Positions 49,122-57,424 of a stretch of DNA of 64,000 bases are shown piece by piece. The stretch covers positions 51,891 through 115,890 of the forward strand of contig NZ_WGLO01000018.1 of assembly GCF_016125515.1 (NCBI RefSeq), read 5' to 3'. The notes beneath the pieces were generated by a model that searched no databases, was not told the DNA's origin, and was given only the letters and a program-made list of their open reading frames with translations. Source of the stretch: Hyphomonas sp. (GTDB lineage Bacteria; Pseudomonadota; Alphaproteobacteria; Caulobacterales; Hyphomonadaceae). Numbering within the stretch: position 1 is the stretch's first letter; each line of letters starts with the position of its first letter. The translations under genes were made by a program, and so were the position numbers.

Positions 49122-50326
49122 GGCCAGACACCCGCTGCACGCAAGACAAGCCGCGCGCCCAGACCGATGGTCACCATCAGAACGCCCACCCCGAGAACGT
49201 TCTGAAGAGGTGAGTTGACCTTCTCGCCAAGCAGGCTGCGCCGGTTCATGGCGATGAGGAGGAAGCCGGCAACAACCGGCAAAAGGATTCCATTGGCGAC
49301 CTGCGCCGTCAGGATCACGCTCAACGGATTGAGCCCTGCGAGCGCGATCCCTGCCCCGACAAGCAGGACCGCCAACGCAACGCCGCGAAATACAGTACCG
49401 CGAGGGCGCTGGCGGGAGAGTTCACAAACGGCGTAAGCCGCCGCGAGCGGCGCGGTGATCGCCGAACTAAGACCCGCCGCGAGCAATCCCGTGCCGACGA
49501 GGAATCTCGCCATGGGTCCGTAGGCAGGCTCGATGGCCCGCGCGAGGTCGGCGCCGGATTTGATCGGCAATCCGGATGCAAACAGGCTCGCGGAAGCCGT
49601 TACCAGGATGAAGATCGAGATCAAGCCGCCGAGGCCAACCGACACTTGAGTATCCCGGCGCGCCTCGGAGAGCGCGTCTTCGCCTTTGTCCGCCCAGCGT
49701 TCGCGTGCAGCCGACGCGTGCAGGAACAGATTATACGGCACGATCGTGGTTCCGATCAGGGCGATGGCGGTAAACAGACTGCCATCCGGCAACTGCGGCA
49801 CAAGCCCTTGCAACATCGCGCCGAGATCAGGACGCGTGATCAATACGCTGCCCGCAAAGGCGAGGCTCATCAGTATCACGAGACTAATCAGCACTCGCTC
49901 AAGGAGCTTGTAACTGCCGGTCAACAAAAACACGGCGGCAACCAACGCCAGTACACCGACGAATACCTTACGGTCCGGACCAGCCACCCCGAGGAGCGCT
50001 TCGCCGCCCAGCGAGGCTCCAGTGAGGTTGCCGGCCTGGTAGGCAGCATTGCCAAACGCGAGCGCTACGACGATGAGCGCGGCGACGGCGACCCGAACGC
50101 CCGGATGGCCGGCCCCTGCCATCAACGCCTCGCCCAGCCCGGCGCCCGTGACGACTCCGAGTCGCGCCGACATTTCCTGAAGGATCACGGTGGCGAGAGT
50201 GGCAAAAACCAGCGCCCACAGGAGCGCGTACCCGAAATTGGCGCCAGCAAGCGTGCAGGCCGTGACTGTGCCCGGCCCGATGAAGGCTGCGGTCACCAGC
50301 GCGCCGGGGCCGAACGGTAGCTTCAT
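49118..50326 (-). CDS. NRAMP-family transporter lacking the metal-binding residues
   Basis: The 402-residue protein has about eleven membrane helices and aligns clearly with NRAMP/MntH in helix 1 and helix 6. In helix 1 the metal-binding D-P-G-N is replaced by G17-P18-G19-T20, with the following A-G-A-x-F-G-Y spacing kept. In helix 6 M-P-H becomes V196-P197-Y198. Thus Asp, Asn and Met ligands are all gone and a transition metal is an unlikely substrate. Bacillus subtilis also keeps an NRAMP-family gene (ycsG) beside ycsF-kipI-kipA. Uptake of 5-oxoproline or a related compound is an inference. Confidence 0.85.
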   Translation of the reverse strand: MKLPFGPGALVTAAFIGPGTVTACTLAGANFGYALLWALVFATLATVILQEMSARLGVVTGAGLGEALMAGAGHPGVRVAVAALIVVALAFGNAAYQAGNLTGASLGGEALLGVAGPDRKVFVGVLALVAAVFLLTGSYKLLERVLISLVILMSLAFAGSVLITRPDLGAMLQGLVPQLPDGSLFTAIALIGTTIVPYNLFLHASAARERWADKGEDALSEARRDTQVSVGLGGLISIFILVTASASLFASGLPIKSGADLARAIEPAYGPMARFLVGTGLLAAGLSSAITAPLAAAYAVCELSRQRPRGTVFRGVALAVLLVGAGIALAGLNPLSVILTAQVANGILLPVVAGFLLIAMNRRSLLGEKVNSPLQNVLGVGVLMVTIGLGARLVLRAAGVWP

Positions 50327-51462
50327 TTGGCGGGAATACCGCGACGGGTTTCGAGATAAGTCGCAAAGCTCGCCAGCCAGTGGCTGCCGGAATAGTGCGC
50401 GTCGGTCACTGACGCCAGCCCGGTCTCCTTGTGAAGGGCCGCCGCCGCCAGCAAGGCCGGAATACGAGAGTCGCCCTCAGGAAGCGCCGAGGCGATGCCT
50501 TCCATCGCCCAGGCGCGCGAGAGGTTGACGCCATCCAGATGGACGAGTTTCCCGTCGGTCGCGTCAAGCACAATGCCCGGCGCCAGCCAGTCCGCGCGGC
50601 CATCCACGGGAATTTGCGGCAGGAAGGCCGTCAGCCACGCGGAATAGACCGCACGCTCCATCACGCGGCGCATCAGGTCGGCTTCCATCAGGCAGGGCGA
50701 CAGGAAATCTTCGCCCGAAGGCTCGTAGGCGAGTGGGCAATTTGTATCGCCCGCGTGGAAGGCCAGCGCCTTGGCCGCTATCGCCGCGCGGAATTCGGTG
50801 TCGCCGGTCTGATCCGCCCAGTCGAGCATCAGGCCGAAGGCAAAGGCCGTCTGGTTGTGGGTGCCGATCCGGATCGGATAGACGAGCTTTGTCAACCAAT
50901 CCATCGTCTGAGCCCGGATGAAGGATTCGAGCGGCTGGAGCGTTTCGACCCAGCCCGCCGCTTCGGCAAAATCGGCTTGGCGCAGCTCTGTCATCAGCTG
51001 GAGGAACCAGGCTGTACCGTAGGGCCGCTCGAAGCTCGCCCGGTCGGGCGCCTGGAAATAGGCGAGTTCGCCGGCAATGTTCTCCGGGGTGAAGCTCTGC
51101 GAGAGAGCCGCCAGGATCGCTGCGCGATACGGCGTTTCGGGATCGGTGTTGACGAGGCGCACGAGCAGCCAATGGCCATGCACCGAGGAGTGCCAGTCAA
51201 AACATCCATAGAAGGCCGGAAACAACTGGCTCGGCGTGCCCGCGTCCGCCGCCGAATTCATGAGATGGCTGATCTTGTTCGGATACTCTCTGTGGATGCA
51301 AGAGAGCGCGAGCCGCGCAAAGCGGTCCGTCACGACCCCATCGCGCGCCTCGGGCAGCGTGATTTCAGCAGCAGCAGCAGGTGTCATCGGCACGGTCCCG
51401 GGCCGCTCGCACGCCGAAAGGGCAGCCAGCGCAGCACCTATCAGAACACCAAAAATCCGCAT
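50323..51462 (-). CDS. DUF2891 lipoprotein
   Basis: The 379-residue protein has a lipoprotein signal (LSAC, Cys 18), then a DUF2891 domain: LALSCIHREYPNKISH, FYGCFDWHSSVHGHW, LPFxLP-like segments, THNQTAFAFGLMLDWA and a final SGSHWLASFATYL. The many conserved Trp, His and Asp residues and all-helical pattern suggest an alpha/alpha-toroid enzyme. No activity is known to me for DUF2891. It is the first gene of the operon, overlapping the transporter by 4 bases, and should sit in the periplasm. Confidence 0.85.
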   Translation of the reverse strand: MRIFGVLIGAALAALSACERPGTVPMTPAAAAEITLPEARDGVVTDRFARLALSCIHREYPNKISHLMNSAADAGTPSQLFPAFYGCFDWHSSVHGHWLLVRLVNTDPETPYRAAILAALSQSFTPENIAGELAYFQAPDRASFERPYGTAWFLQLMTELRQADFAEAAGWVETLQPLESFIRAQTMDWLTKLVYPIRIGTHNQTAFAFGLMLDWADQTGDTEFRAAIAAKALAFHAGDTNCPLAYEPSGEDFLSPCLMEADLMRRVMERAVYSAWLTAFLPQIPVDGRADWLAPGIVLDATDGKLVHLDGVNLSRAWAMEGIASALPEGDSRIPALLAAAALHKETGLASVTDAHYSGSHWLASFATYLETRRGIPAK

Positions 51463-51547
51463 CGGCCAGCTCCCCGGTCGCCATTGCCACGCTTTCGTGA
51501 CTATCAGGCGCCGGGCCCTGCCCGCAAGAAAGCAATTGCCTCCCGGA

Positions 51548-52963
51548 TCAGATGTGCAGCGCGCGGCCTTCCGCGTCGAGGACTGCCTCGTGCATGGTCT
51601 CCGAAAGCGTGGGGTGAGCGAAGATCGTGTGCACGATATCCGCCTCGGTGAGCTCGCCCTGACGCGCGATCACGTAGCCCTGGATCAGCTCGGTCACTTC
51701 CGCTCCGATCATGTGCGCGCCAAGCAGTTCGCCGGTCTTCTTGTCGAAGATCGTCTTCACCAGCCCGTTCTCGGCGCCAAGCGCAATCGCCTTGCCATTG
51801 CCGATGAAGGGGAACCGGCCGACTTTGATGTCATAGCCCTTCGCCTTGGCCGCTGCTTCCGTCAGGCCGACGCTGGCGACCTGCGGATGTGAATATGTGC
51901 ATCCCGGAATGTTGGACGCATCGAAAGGCTCTGCATGGTTCTTGCCATGGATGCCCTCCACGCAGACGACCCCCTCATGGCTAGCCTTGTGCGCGAGCCA
52001 GGGCGGACCCGTCAGGTCACCGATGGCATATAGGCCCGGCACACCCGTGCGGCCGAATCCATCGACCACGACATGCGTTTTCTCGATCTTTACGCCTAGT
52101 GCTTCCAGACCAAGATTTTCGACGTTGCCGACGATGCCCACAGCGAGGATCGCCCGGTCGAACTCCTTCGTCTCCTTCTTGCCGTCTTTCGTGGTGATTT
52201 CGGCGGTGACGGTGCTCTTGCCGGCCTTGAGATTTTCCACCTTGGCGCCGGTCAGGATGTTCAAGCCCTGTTTCTTGAAGTCCTTTTCGGCGAGTGCGGA
52301 GATCTCTGCGTCCTCCACCGGAAGGATGCGCTCCATGACTTCCGCGACAAAGACATCGCTGCCGAGCTCGTTGTAGAAGCTCGCAAACTCGATGCCGATA
52401 GCGCCGGAGCCGATGACCAGCAAACGCTTGGGCATCACATCCGGCGTCATCGCTTCGCGGTAGGTCCAGATGAGCTTGCCGTCCGCCACAAGACCCGCTT
52501 GCGGGATGTCCCGCGCCCGCGCGCCGGTCGCCAGCATCACATGTTTGGCCGTATACGGCGTATCCTTGCCATCCTTGCCCTTGACGATGACTTTTGGCGC
52601 CGGCACACCCTTTTCCAGACGTGCCGTGCCTTCGATCACGTCGATCTTGTTCTTCTTCATGAGGAACTTCACGCCATTCGACAGCTGCGATGCGACGCTG
52701 CGAGAGCGCTTCACGACAGCATCCAGGTCGAAGGACGGGTTCTCGATCTTCAGGCCGAAGGACTTAGCATGCTTGGCCAGATGCAGAACCTCTGCCGAGC
52801 GCAGCAATGCCTTGGTCGGAATGCAACCCCAGTTGAGGCAGATCCCGCCGAGGCTCTCGCGTTCGACGATCGCCGTCTTCATGCCGAGTTGGCTCGCCCG
52901 GATCGCCGCGACATAGCCTCCCGGGCCGGAGCCGATAACGATGAGATCGTAAGCTGCGCTCAT
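51548..52963 (-). CDS. lpdA: Dihydrolipoyl dehydrogenase (E3)
   Basis: The 471-residue FAD disulphide oxidoreductase shows the N-terminal GSGPGGYVAAIRA, redox disulphide C42/C47 in GGICLNWGCIPTKALL, the NAD-binding GSGAIGIEFASFYNELG and C-terminal AHPTLSETMHEA with the catalytic His-Glu of the partner subunit. It reoxidises dihydrolipoyl groups of PDH. It closes the pdh operon; the small lipoprotein gene is just upstream with a 4-bp gap. The lysine-rich 'IPTKALL' form is typical of the 2-oxo acid dehydrogenase E3. Confidence 0.97.
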   Translation of the reverse strand: MSAAYDLIVIGSGPGGYVAAIRASQLGMKTAIVERESLGGICLNWGCIPTKALLRSAEVLHLAKHAKSFGLKIENPSFDLDAVVKRSRSVASQLSNGVKFLMKKNKIDVIEGTARLEKGVPAPKVIVKGKDGKDTPYTAKHVMLATGARARDIPQAGLVADGKLIWTYREAMTPDVMPKRLLVIGSGAIGIEFASFYNELGSDVFVAEVMERILPVEDAEISALAEKDFKKQGLNILTGAKVENLKAGKSTVTAEITTKDGKKETKEFDRAILAVGIVGNVENLGLEALGVKIEKTHVVVDGFGRTGVPGLYAIGDLTGPPWLAHKASHEGVVCVEGIHGKNHAEPFDASNIPGCTYSHPQVASVGLTEAAAKAKGYDIKVGRFPFIGNGKAIALGAENGLVKTIFDKKTGELLGAHMIGAEVTELIQGYVIARQGELTEADIVHTIFAHPTLSETMHEAVLDAEGRALHI

Positions 52964-52967
52964 GGCT

Positions 52968-53330
52968 TTACCCTTTCAATTCGTCCCAAGCGGCCTGCGC
53001 TTCGGCGGACGCGGCTTCAGACATTTCAAACATTTCCGGCGTGCAGACGTATTCATCGGGATTGTCCGAGTTCTCTTCTCGGATCCGGGAAACCTCGGCT
53101 GCAACTTTGGCGACAACGTCTGCAGGCGCGCCTGCTTCTGCCAACACGGCATCGAATGGTTTTGGCACGCCGCTCATCGGATCGCACTGCGCGACGATCA
53201 GCATACGGTAGGTGAACGGGGCAACGAGCGGCCCGACCTGCTCCCAGCTGACGTCCAACTGCGGATAAGGCGCCGAAACACAGCCCACTATCGCCGCAGC
53301 AAACGTCCCGGCTGCCATCGCGGCCCGCAT
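52968..53330 (-). CDS. Small putative lipoprotein between pdhC and lpdA
   Basis: The 120-residue protein begins [17 protein letters not shown], a short lipoprotein signal with Cys 17. The mature part has three more Cys-poor helical segments, one containing AQCDPMSGVP and another YVCTPEMFEM, so one disulphide is possible. No family is recognised. Its ATG overlaps the pdhC stop by one base (TGATG), the same arrangement as between pdhA, pdhB and pdhC. A role near the complex is not implied by this. Confidence 0.65.
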   Translation of the reverse strand: MRAAMAAGTFAAAIVGCVSAPYPQLDVSWEQVGPLVAPFTYRMLIVAQCDPMSGVPKPFDAVLAEAGAPADVVAKVAAEVSRIREENSDNPDEYVCTPEMFEMSEAASAEAQAAWDELKG

Positions 53331-54643
53331 CAGAGCAACATCGCTTCCGGCGTCTCCACGTACCGTTTGAACGCCGCCAGCCACTTCGCCCCTTCTGCAC
53401 CGCCGATCACGCGATGGTCGCAAGTCAGCGTCACGGACATCACAGTGCGCGCGACGATCACGCCCTTGGCGTCCACAACAGCGCGTTTCTCACCCGCACC
53501 AACCGACAGGATCATGCCTTCCGGTGGATTGATGATCGACGCGAAGGATTTGATACCAAACATGCCAAGGTTCGAGATCGAGAAGGTCCCGCCCATATAT
53601 TCCTGCGGCTTCAGCTTGCGCTCCCGCGCGCGTGCGGCGAGATCCTTCATCTCTTCGGATATGTCGGCAAGTCCCTTGGATTCGGCCTTGAAGATCACCG
53701 GCGTGATCAGGCCGCCATCGATAGCCACCGCGACGGAGATGTTGGCGTGCTTGTGATAGGCGATACCCTTGTCCGTGTACGACGCGTTGCAATCCGGTTC
53801 GTCAATCAGCGCCAGTGCCGCCGCCTTGATCAGAAGGTCGTTGACCGAGATCTTCACGTCCTTCGGCGCCGCCGCGTTGATCGCCGTGCGGCTTTCCAGC
53901 AGGTTGTCGAGCTCGATATCAAGGTTCAGCGGGAAATGCGGAACCTGCATGAAGCTCTGGGTCAGGCGCTTGGCCACCGTCTTTCGCATACCGTCAAGCG
54001 GCTTCAGCTCATACGTATCCGGCGCATAGACACGGTCGTCCAGAACCTGCGGAAGGATCATTCCATCCGCCGTCATTGGCGCGCCACCCTGGGCCGGCTG
54101 GGCCGTGCCCGGCTTCGCGTTCTCGACATCGCGGCGAACAATGCGGCCATGCGGGCCGGACCCCTTCAGCGCACGCAGATCGATGCCTTTGTTCGCGGCG
54201 ATGCGTTTTGCGAGCGGGGACGCCATGATGCGGTCGCCTGGTGACCGCTCCCTCACGGCCACGTTCGTGGGTGATGCGGCAGGTTTCGCAGGGGCAGGCG
54301 CCGGTGGCGCCGCGGAAGGCGCGGGCGCGGCGGGCTTCGGCGCTGGTGCCGCGTCCGCCTTCGGCGCTGTAGCAGGTTCTTTCATGTCGGAAGCGCTCTC
54401 GCCCTCCTCCAACAACACGGCGATCACGGCATTGACCTTCACGCCTTCGGTGCCGGCCGGCACCATGATCTTGCCTACCTTGCCTTCGTCCACGGCTTCG
54501 ACTTCCATCGTCGCCTTGTCGGTCTCGATCTCGGCAATAATCATGCCGGACTTGATCTCGTCGCCTTCCTTCACCAGCCATTTGGCCAGTGTCCCCTCTT
54601 CCATCGTGGGGCTGAGTGCAGGCATCGTGATGTTGATGGTCAT
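53330..54643 (-). CDS. pdhC: Pyruvate dehydrogenase E2, dihydrolipoyl acetyltransferase
   Basis: The 437-residue protein has one lipoyl domain (1-78; ETDKATME, K43), a Pro/Ala-rich linker, an E1/E3-binding domain (about 143-178; [15 protein letters not shown]) and the catalytic domain (about 205-437). The usual active-site HRxxDG reads H410-R-V-I-G414-G415, with Gly in place of the expected Asp; the catalytic His is kept. ATG at 54643 overlaps the pdhB stop by one base. Confidence 0.96.
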   Translation of the reverse strand: MTINITMPALSPTMEEGTLAKWLVKEGDEIKSGMIIAEIETDKATMEVEAVDEGKVGKIMVPAGTEGVKVNAVIAVLLEEGESASDMKEPATAPKADAAPAPKPAAPAPSAAPPAPAPAKPAASPTNVAVRERSPGDRIMASPLAKRIAANKGIDLRALKGSGPHGRIVRRDVENAKPGTAQPAQGGAPMTADGMILPQVLDDRVYAPDTYELKPLDGMRKTVAKRLTQSFMQVPHFPLNLDIELDNLLESRTAINAAAPKDVKISVNDLLIKAAALALIDEPDCNASYTDKGIAYHKHANISVAVAIDGGLITPVIFKAESKGLADISEEMKDLAARARERKLKPQEYMGGTFSISNLGMFGIKSFASIINPPEGMILSVGAGEKRAVVDAKGVIVARTVMSVTLTCDHRVIGGAEGAKWLAAFKRYVETPEAMLL

Positions 54644-56016
54644 CAGACCCCCCCCTCGCACACTTTCTTCGCCGCCGCGGCGATATCGTCCGCATTCGGA
54701 AGGCTGAGCGCCTCAAGGTTTGCCGCATAAGGAAGCGGCACGTCTTTCTGGTGGACGCGCACGGGCGGCGCATCTAGAAAGTCGAAAGCTTCCGTCACGA
54801 CGGTCGCCGCGATTTCCGCACCCACGCCAAAGAAGCGCCAGCCTTCCTCGCAGCAGACGAGGCGGTTCGTTTTCTTGACGCTTTCAACGACGGTCGCGGT
54901 ATCCAAGGGGCGCAGCGTGCGCAGGTCGATAACCTCGGCGCTGATGCCCTCTTCCGCCAGCCGCTCGGCCGCCTGCAGCGCAAAGCCGACCATGCGGGAG
55001 TGCGCCACCAGCGTCACATCCGAGCCTTCGCGTTTCACGGCGGCCTTGCCGATCGGCAGGATGAAATCGTCCACATCCGGCACTGGGAATGACTGTCCAT
55101 AGAGCAGCTCATGCTCCAGGAAGACAACCGGGTTCGGGTCGCGGATCGCCGCCTTGAGGAGACCTTTGGCATCGGCCGCATCATACGGCGCGATCACCTT
55201 GAGGCCGGGGATCTGTCCGTACCAGGCAGAATAGTCCTGGCTGTGCTGGGCGCCGACGCGGCTCGCCGCACCGTTCGGACCGCGGAACACGATGGGACAG
55301 CCCATCTGGCCGCCGCTCATGTACAGCGTCTTGGCCGCCGAGTTGATGATATGGTCGATGGCCTGCATGGCGAAGTTGAAGGTCATGAACTCGACCACCG
55401 GACGCAGCCCCGCAAACGCGGCGCCAACGCCGAGACCGGCAAAGCCATGCTCCGTGATCGGCGTATCGATCACGCGGCGCTCGCCGAATTCCTGAAGCAG
55501 CTCGCGGGTCACCTTGTAGGCGCCCTGGTACTGCGCAACTTCCTCGCCCATGACGAACACGCGCTCGTCTCGGCGCATCTCTTCGGCCATCGCATCGCGC
55601 AAGGCGTCGCGCACGGTGGTCTCGGTGAAGCTCACCCCCTCCGGCAATGACGGATCGTGCACTACCCGCGCGAGAGGTGCCTCTGAAGCGCCTTCCGGCG
55701 TTGCGGTTTCTTTCGGCGCAGACGGTTCCGGCTTCGGTTCGGGCGCGCTGCGCGGGGCGTCCGAAACCGTCTCGCCATCCTCGGAGAGGACCGCGATCAC
55801 GGCATTCACCTTCACGCCTTCCGTTCCTTCCGGAACGACAATGCGTGCAAGCACACCTTCATCCACGGCTTCGACTTCCATCGTTGCCTTGTCGGTCTCG
55901 ATCTCGGCGATGATGTCGCCGGACTTTACAGCGTCGCCTTCCTTCTTCAGCCACTTGGAGAGCGTGCCCTCTTCCATGGTGGGCGACAGTGCTGGCATCA
56001 GGATATCAACAGACAT
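54643..56016 (-). CDS. pdhB: Pyruvate dehydrogenase E1 beta subunit with lipoyl domain
   Basis: The 457-residue protein carries an N-terminal lipoyl domain (1-78; ETDKATME, K43), as in other alphaproteobacteria, a Pro/Glu/Ala linker and the E1-beta domain (about 130-457): [23 protein letters not shown] start, [17 protein letters not shown] and [12 protein letters not shown]. It binds thiamine diphosphate with PdhA. Its lipoyl domain is very similar to that of PdhC. Translation is coupled to both neighbours by TGATG. Confidence 0.97.
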   Translation of the reverse strand: MSVDILMPALSPTMEEGTLSKWLKKEGDAVKSGDIIAEIETDKATMEVEAVDEGVLARIVVPEGTEGVKVNAVIAVLSEDGETVSDAPRSAPEPKPEPSAPKETATPEGASEAPLARVVHDPSLPEGVSFTETTVRDALRDAMAEEMRRDERVFVMGEEVAQYQGAYKVTRELLQEFGERRVIDTPITEHGFAGLGVGAAFAGLRPVVEFMTFNFAMQAIDHIINSAAKTLYMSGGQMGCPIVFRGPNGAASRVGAQHSQDYSAWYGQIPGLKVIAPYDAADAKGLLKAAIRDPNPVVFLEHELLYGQSFPVPDVDDFILPIGKAAVKREGSDVTLVAHSRMVGFALQAAERLAEEGISAEVIDLRTLRPLDTATVVESVKKTNRLVCCEEGWRFFGVGAEIAATVVTEAFDFLDAPPVRVHQKDVPLPYAANLEALSLPNADDIAAAAKKVCEGGV

Positions 56017-57026
56017 CAGACTTCACCCTCGATCAAAACGTCCGTCCACAATTCATCCGGCTCCGGCTCCGGGCTTTCAAGCGAGAAATCAGCAGCCTCT
56101 TTCACGATCGCCTTGATCTCGTTGTCGATCTTCTTGAGATCGTCTTCCGTCGCATGCCCCTGCTCGATCAACTGGCCCTTCAGGCCCTCGATCGGATCGT
56201 GGTGCGAGCGGATGTCATCGACCTCCTCGCGCTTGCGATACTTCGCCGGGTCAGACATCGAGTGACCGCGATAGCGATACGTCTTCATTTCGAGGATGTA
56301 GGGGCCCTTGCCCTCGCGCGCATGTTTGACGGCCTTCTCGCCGGCTTCGCGAACGGCCAGCACATCCATGCCGTCCACTTCCTCGCCTTCGATCTCGAAA
56401 CTGATGCCGCGTTTGAACAGTTCGACCTCGGAGGCATGGCGCTCGACGCTCGTGCCCATGGCGTACATGTTGTTCTCGATCACGTAGATGACCGGCAGCT
56501 TCCACAGTGACGCCATGTTGAAGGCCTCGTAGACCTGGCCCTGGTTGGCCGCGCCGTCGCCGAAATACGCCACCGAAACATTGTCCAGTCCGCGATACTT
56601 GTTCGCGAAGGCAAGTCCCGTGCCCAGCGGTACCTGCGCGCCCACGATGCCGTGACCGCCGAAGAAGTTCTTCTCCTTCGAGAACATGTGCATCGATCCG
56701 CCCTTGCCCTTCGACAAGCCGCCGACGCGCCCGGTCAACTCGGCCATCACGCCTTTCGGATCCATGCCGCAGGCCAGCATGTGGCCGTGGTCACGGTATC
56801 CGGTAATGACCTGGTCGCCGTCCTTCAGACAGGCCTGCACGCCGGTCACGACCGCTTCCTGACCGATATACAGGTGGCAGAAGCCCGCGATCTTGCCCAT
56901 GCCGTAGAGCTGGCCGGCCTTCTCCTCGAAACGCCGGATGAGCAGCATTTCACGGTAGAACTTCAGCATGTCGGCCTTGGAGGCCTTCGCGGGTGCTTTT
57001 TTCGAACCCTTAGGTTTCGTTGCCAT
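56016..57026 (-). CDS. pdhA: Pyruvate dehydrogenase E1 alpha subunit
   Basis: The 336-residue thiamine-diphosphate-dependent E1 alpha has a Lys/Ala-rich N-terminus (about 20 residues), [35 protein letters not shown], the cofactor motif GDGAANQG...ENN and the phosphorylation-loop-like [11 protein letters not shown]. It decarboxylates pyruvate. AGGGAGGA lies 6 bases before ATG at 57026; an upstream alternative would add 16 unlike residues. First of the pdhABC set, after ftsB. Confidence 0.97.
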   Translation of the reverse strand: MATKPKGSKKAPAKASKADMLKFYREMLLIRRFEEKAGQLYGMGKIAGFCHLYIGQEAVVTGVQACLKDGDQVITGYRDHGHMLACGMDPKGVMAELTGRVGGLSKGKGGSMHMFSKEKNFFGGHGIVGAQVPLGTGLAFANKYRGLDNVSVAYFGDGAANQGQVYEAFNMASLWKLPVIYVIENNMYAMGTSVERHASEVELFKRGISFEIEGEEVDGMDVLAVREAGEKAVKHAREGKGPYILEMKTYRYRGHSMSDPAKYRKREEVDDIRSHHDPIEGLKGQLIEQGHATEDDLKKIDNEIKAIVKEAADFSLESPEPEPDELWTDVLIEGEV

Positions 57027-57089
57027 ACGATGTCCTCCCTGACCCCTTATGTCGCCGCAAATATGCAGCGACAAGTCAGATCATCGTTG

Positions 57090-57389
57090 TCAATTTGCAG
57101 AGCTCCGCTCTGGCGTGAGGAGAACGATCTCTCCCGGATAGACAAAAGCGAGCTTGTCGCGCGCCAGCGCCTCGACATAATCGGGGTCCACTGACCCCGG
57201 TGTCAGGCGGCGGATATCAACTTTGAGGCGCTCGATGTCCTTCTGGACGAGCGCCAGCTCCTGTTGCTTCGCTTCCAGTTCGATCTGCGCATCAGTCCAA
57301 CGGCCCAGGCCCTTCTCCCCCGCAAAGGCGTGGTAGGCGAAGTAGAGCACCAGAAGACTGAGCCCGAAAGCTTGAAGCCGTGAAACCAT
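57090..57389 (-). CDS. ftsB: Septum formation initiator FtsB/DivIC
   Basis: The 99-residue bitopic division protein has a short cytoplasmic start, one membrane helix (about 7-23, FGLSLLVLYFAYHAFAG), then a coiled coil (about 33-62, Glu/Gln/Leu heptads) and the conserved PDYVEALARDKLAFVYPGE. It links FtsL and FtsQ in the divisome. eno-ftsB-pdhA is a conserved alphaproteobacterial order; here the TIR gene stands between eno and ftsB. Confidence 0.95.
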   Translation of the reverse strand: MVSRLQAFGLSLLVLYFAYHAFAGEKGLGRWTDAQIELEAKQQELALVQKDIERLKVDIRRLTPGSVDPDYVEALARDKLAFVYPGEIVLLTPERSSAN

Positions 57390-57424
57390 AGAATCGTTGG
57401 TAAACGCCGGGGGTAACCAATCCC

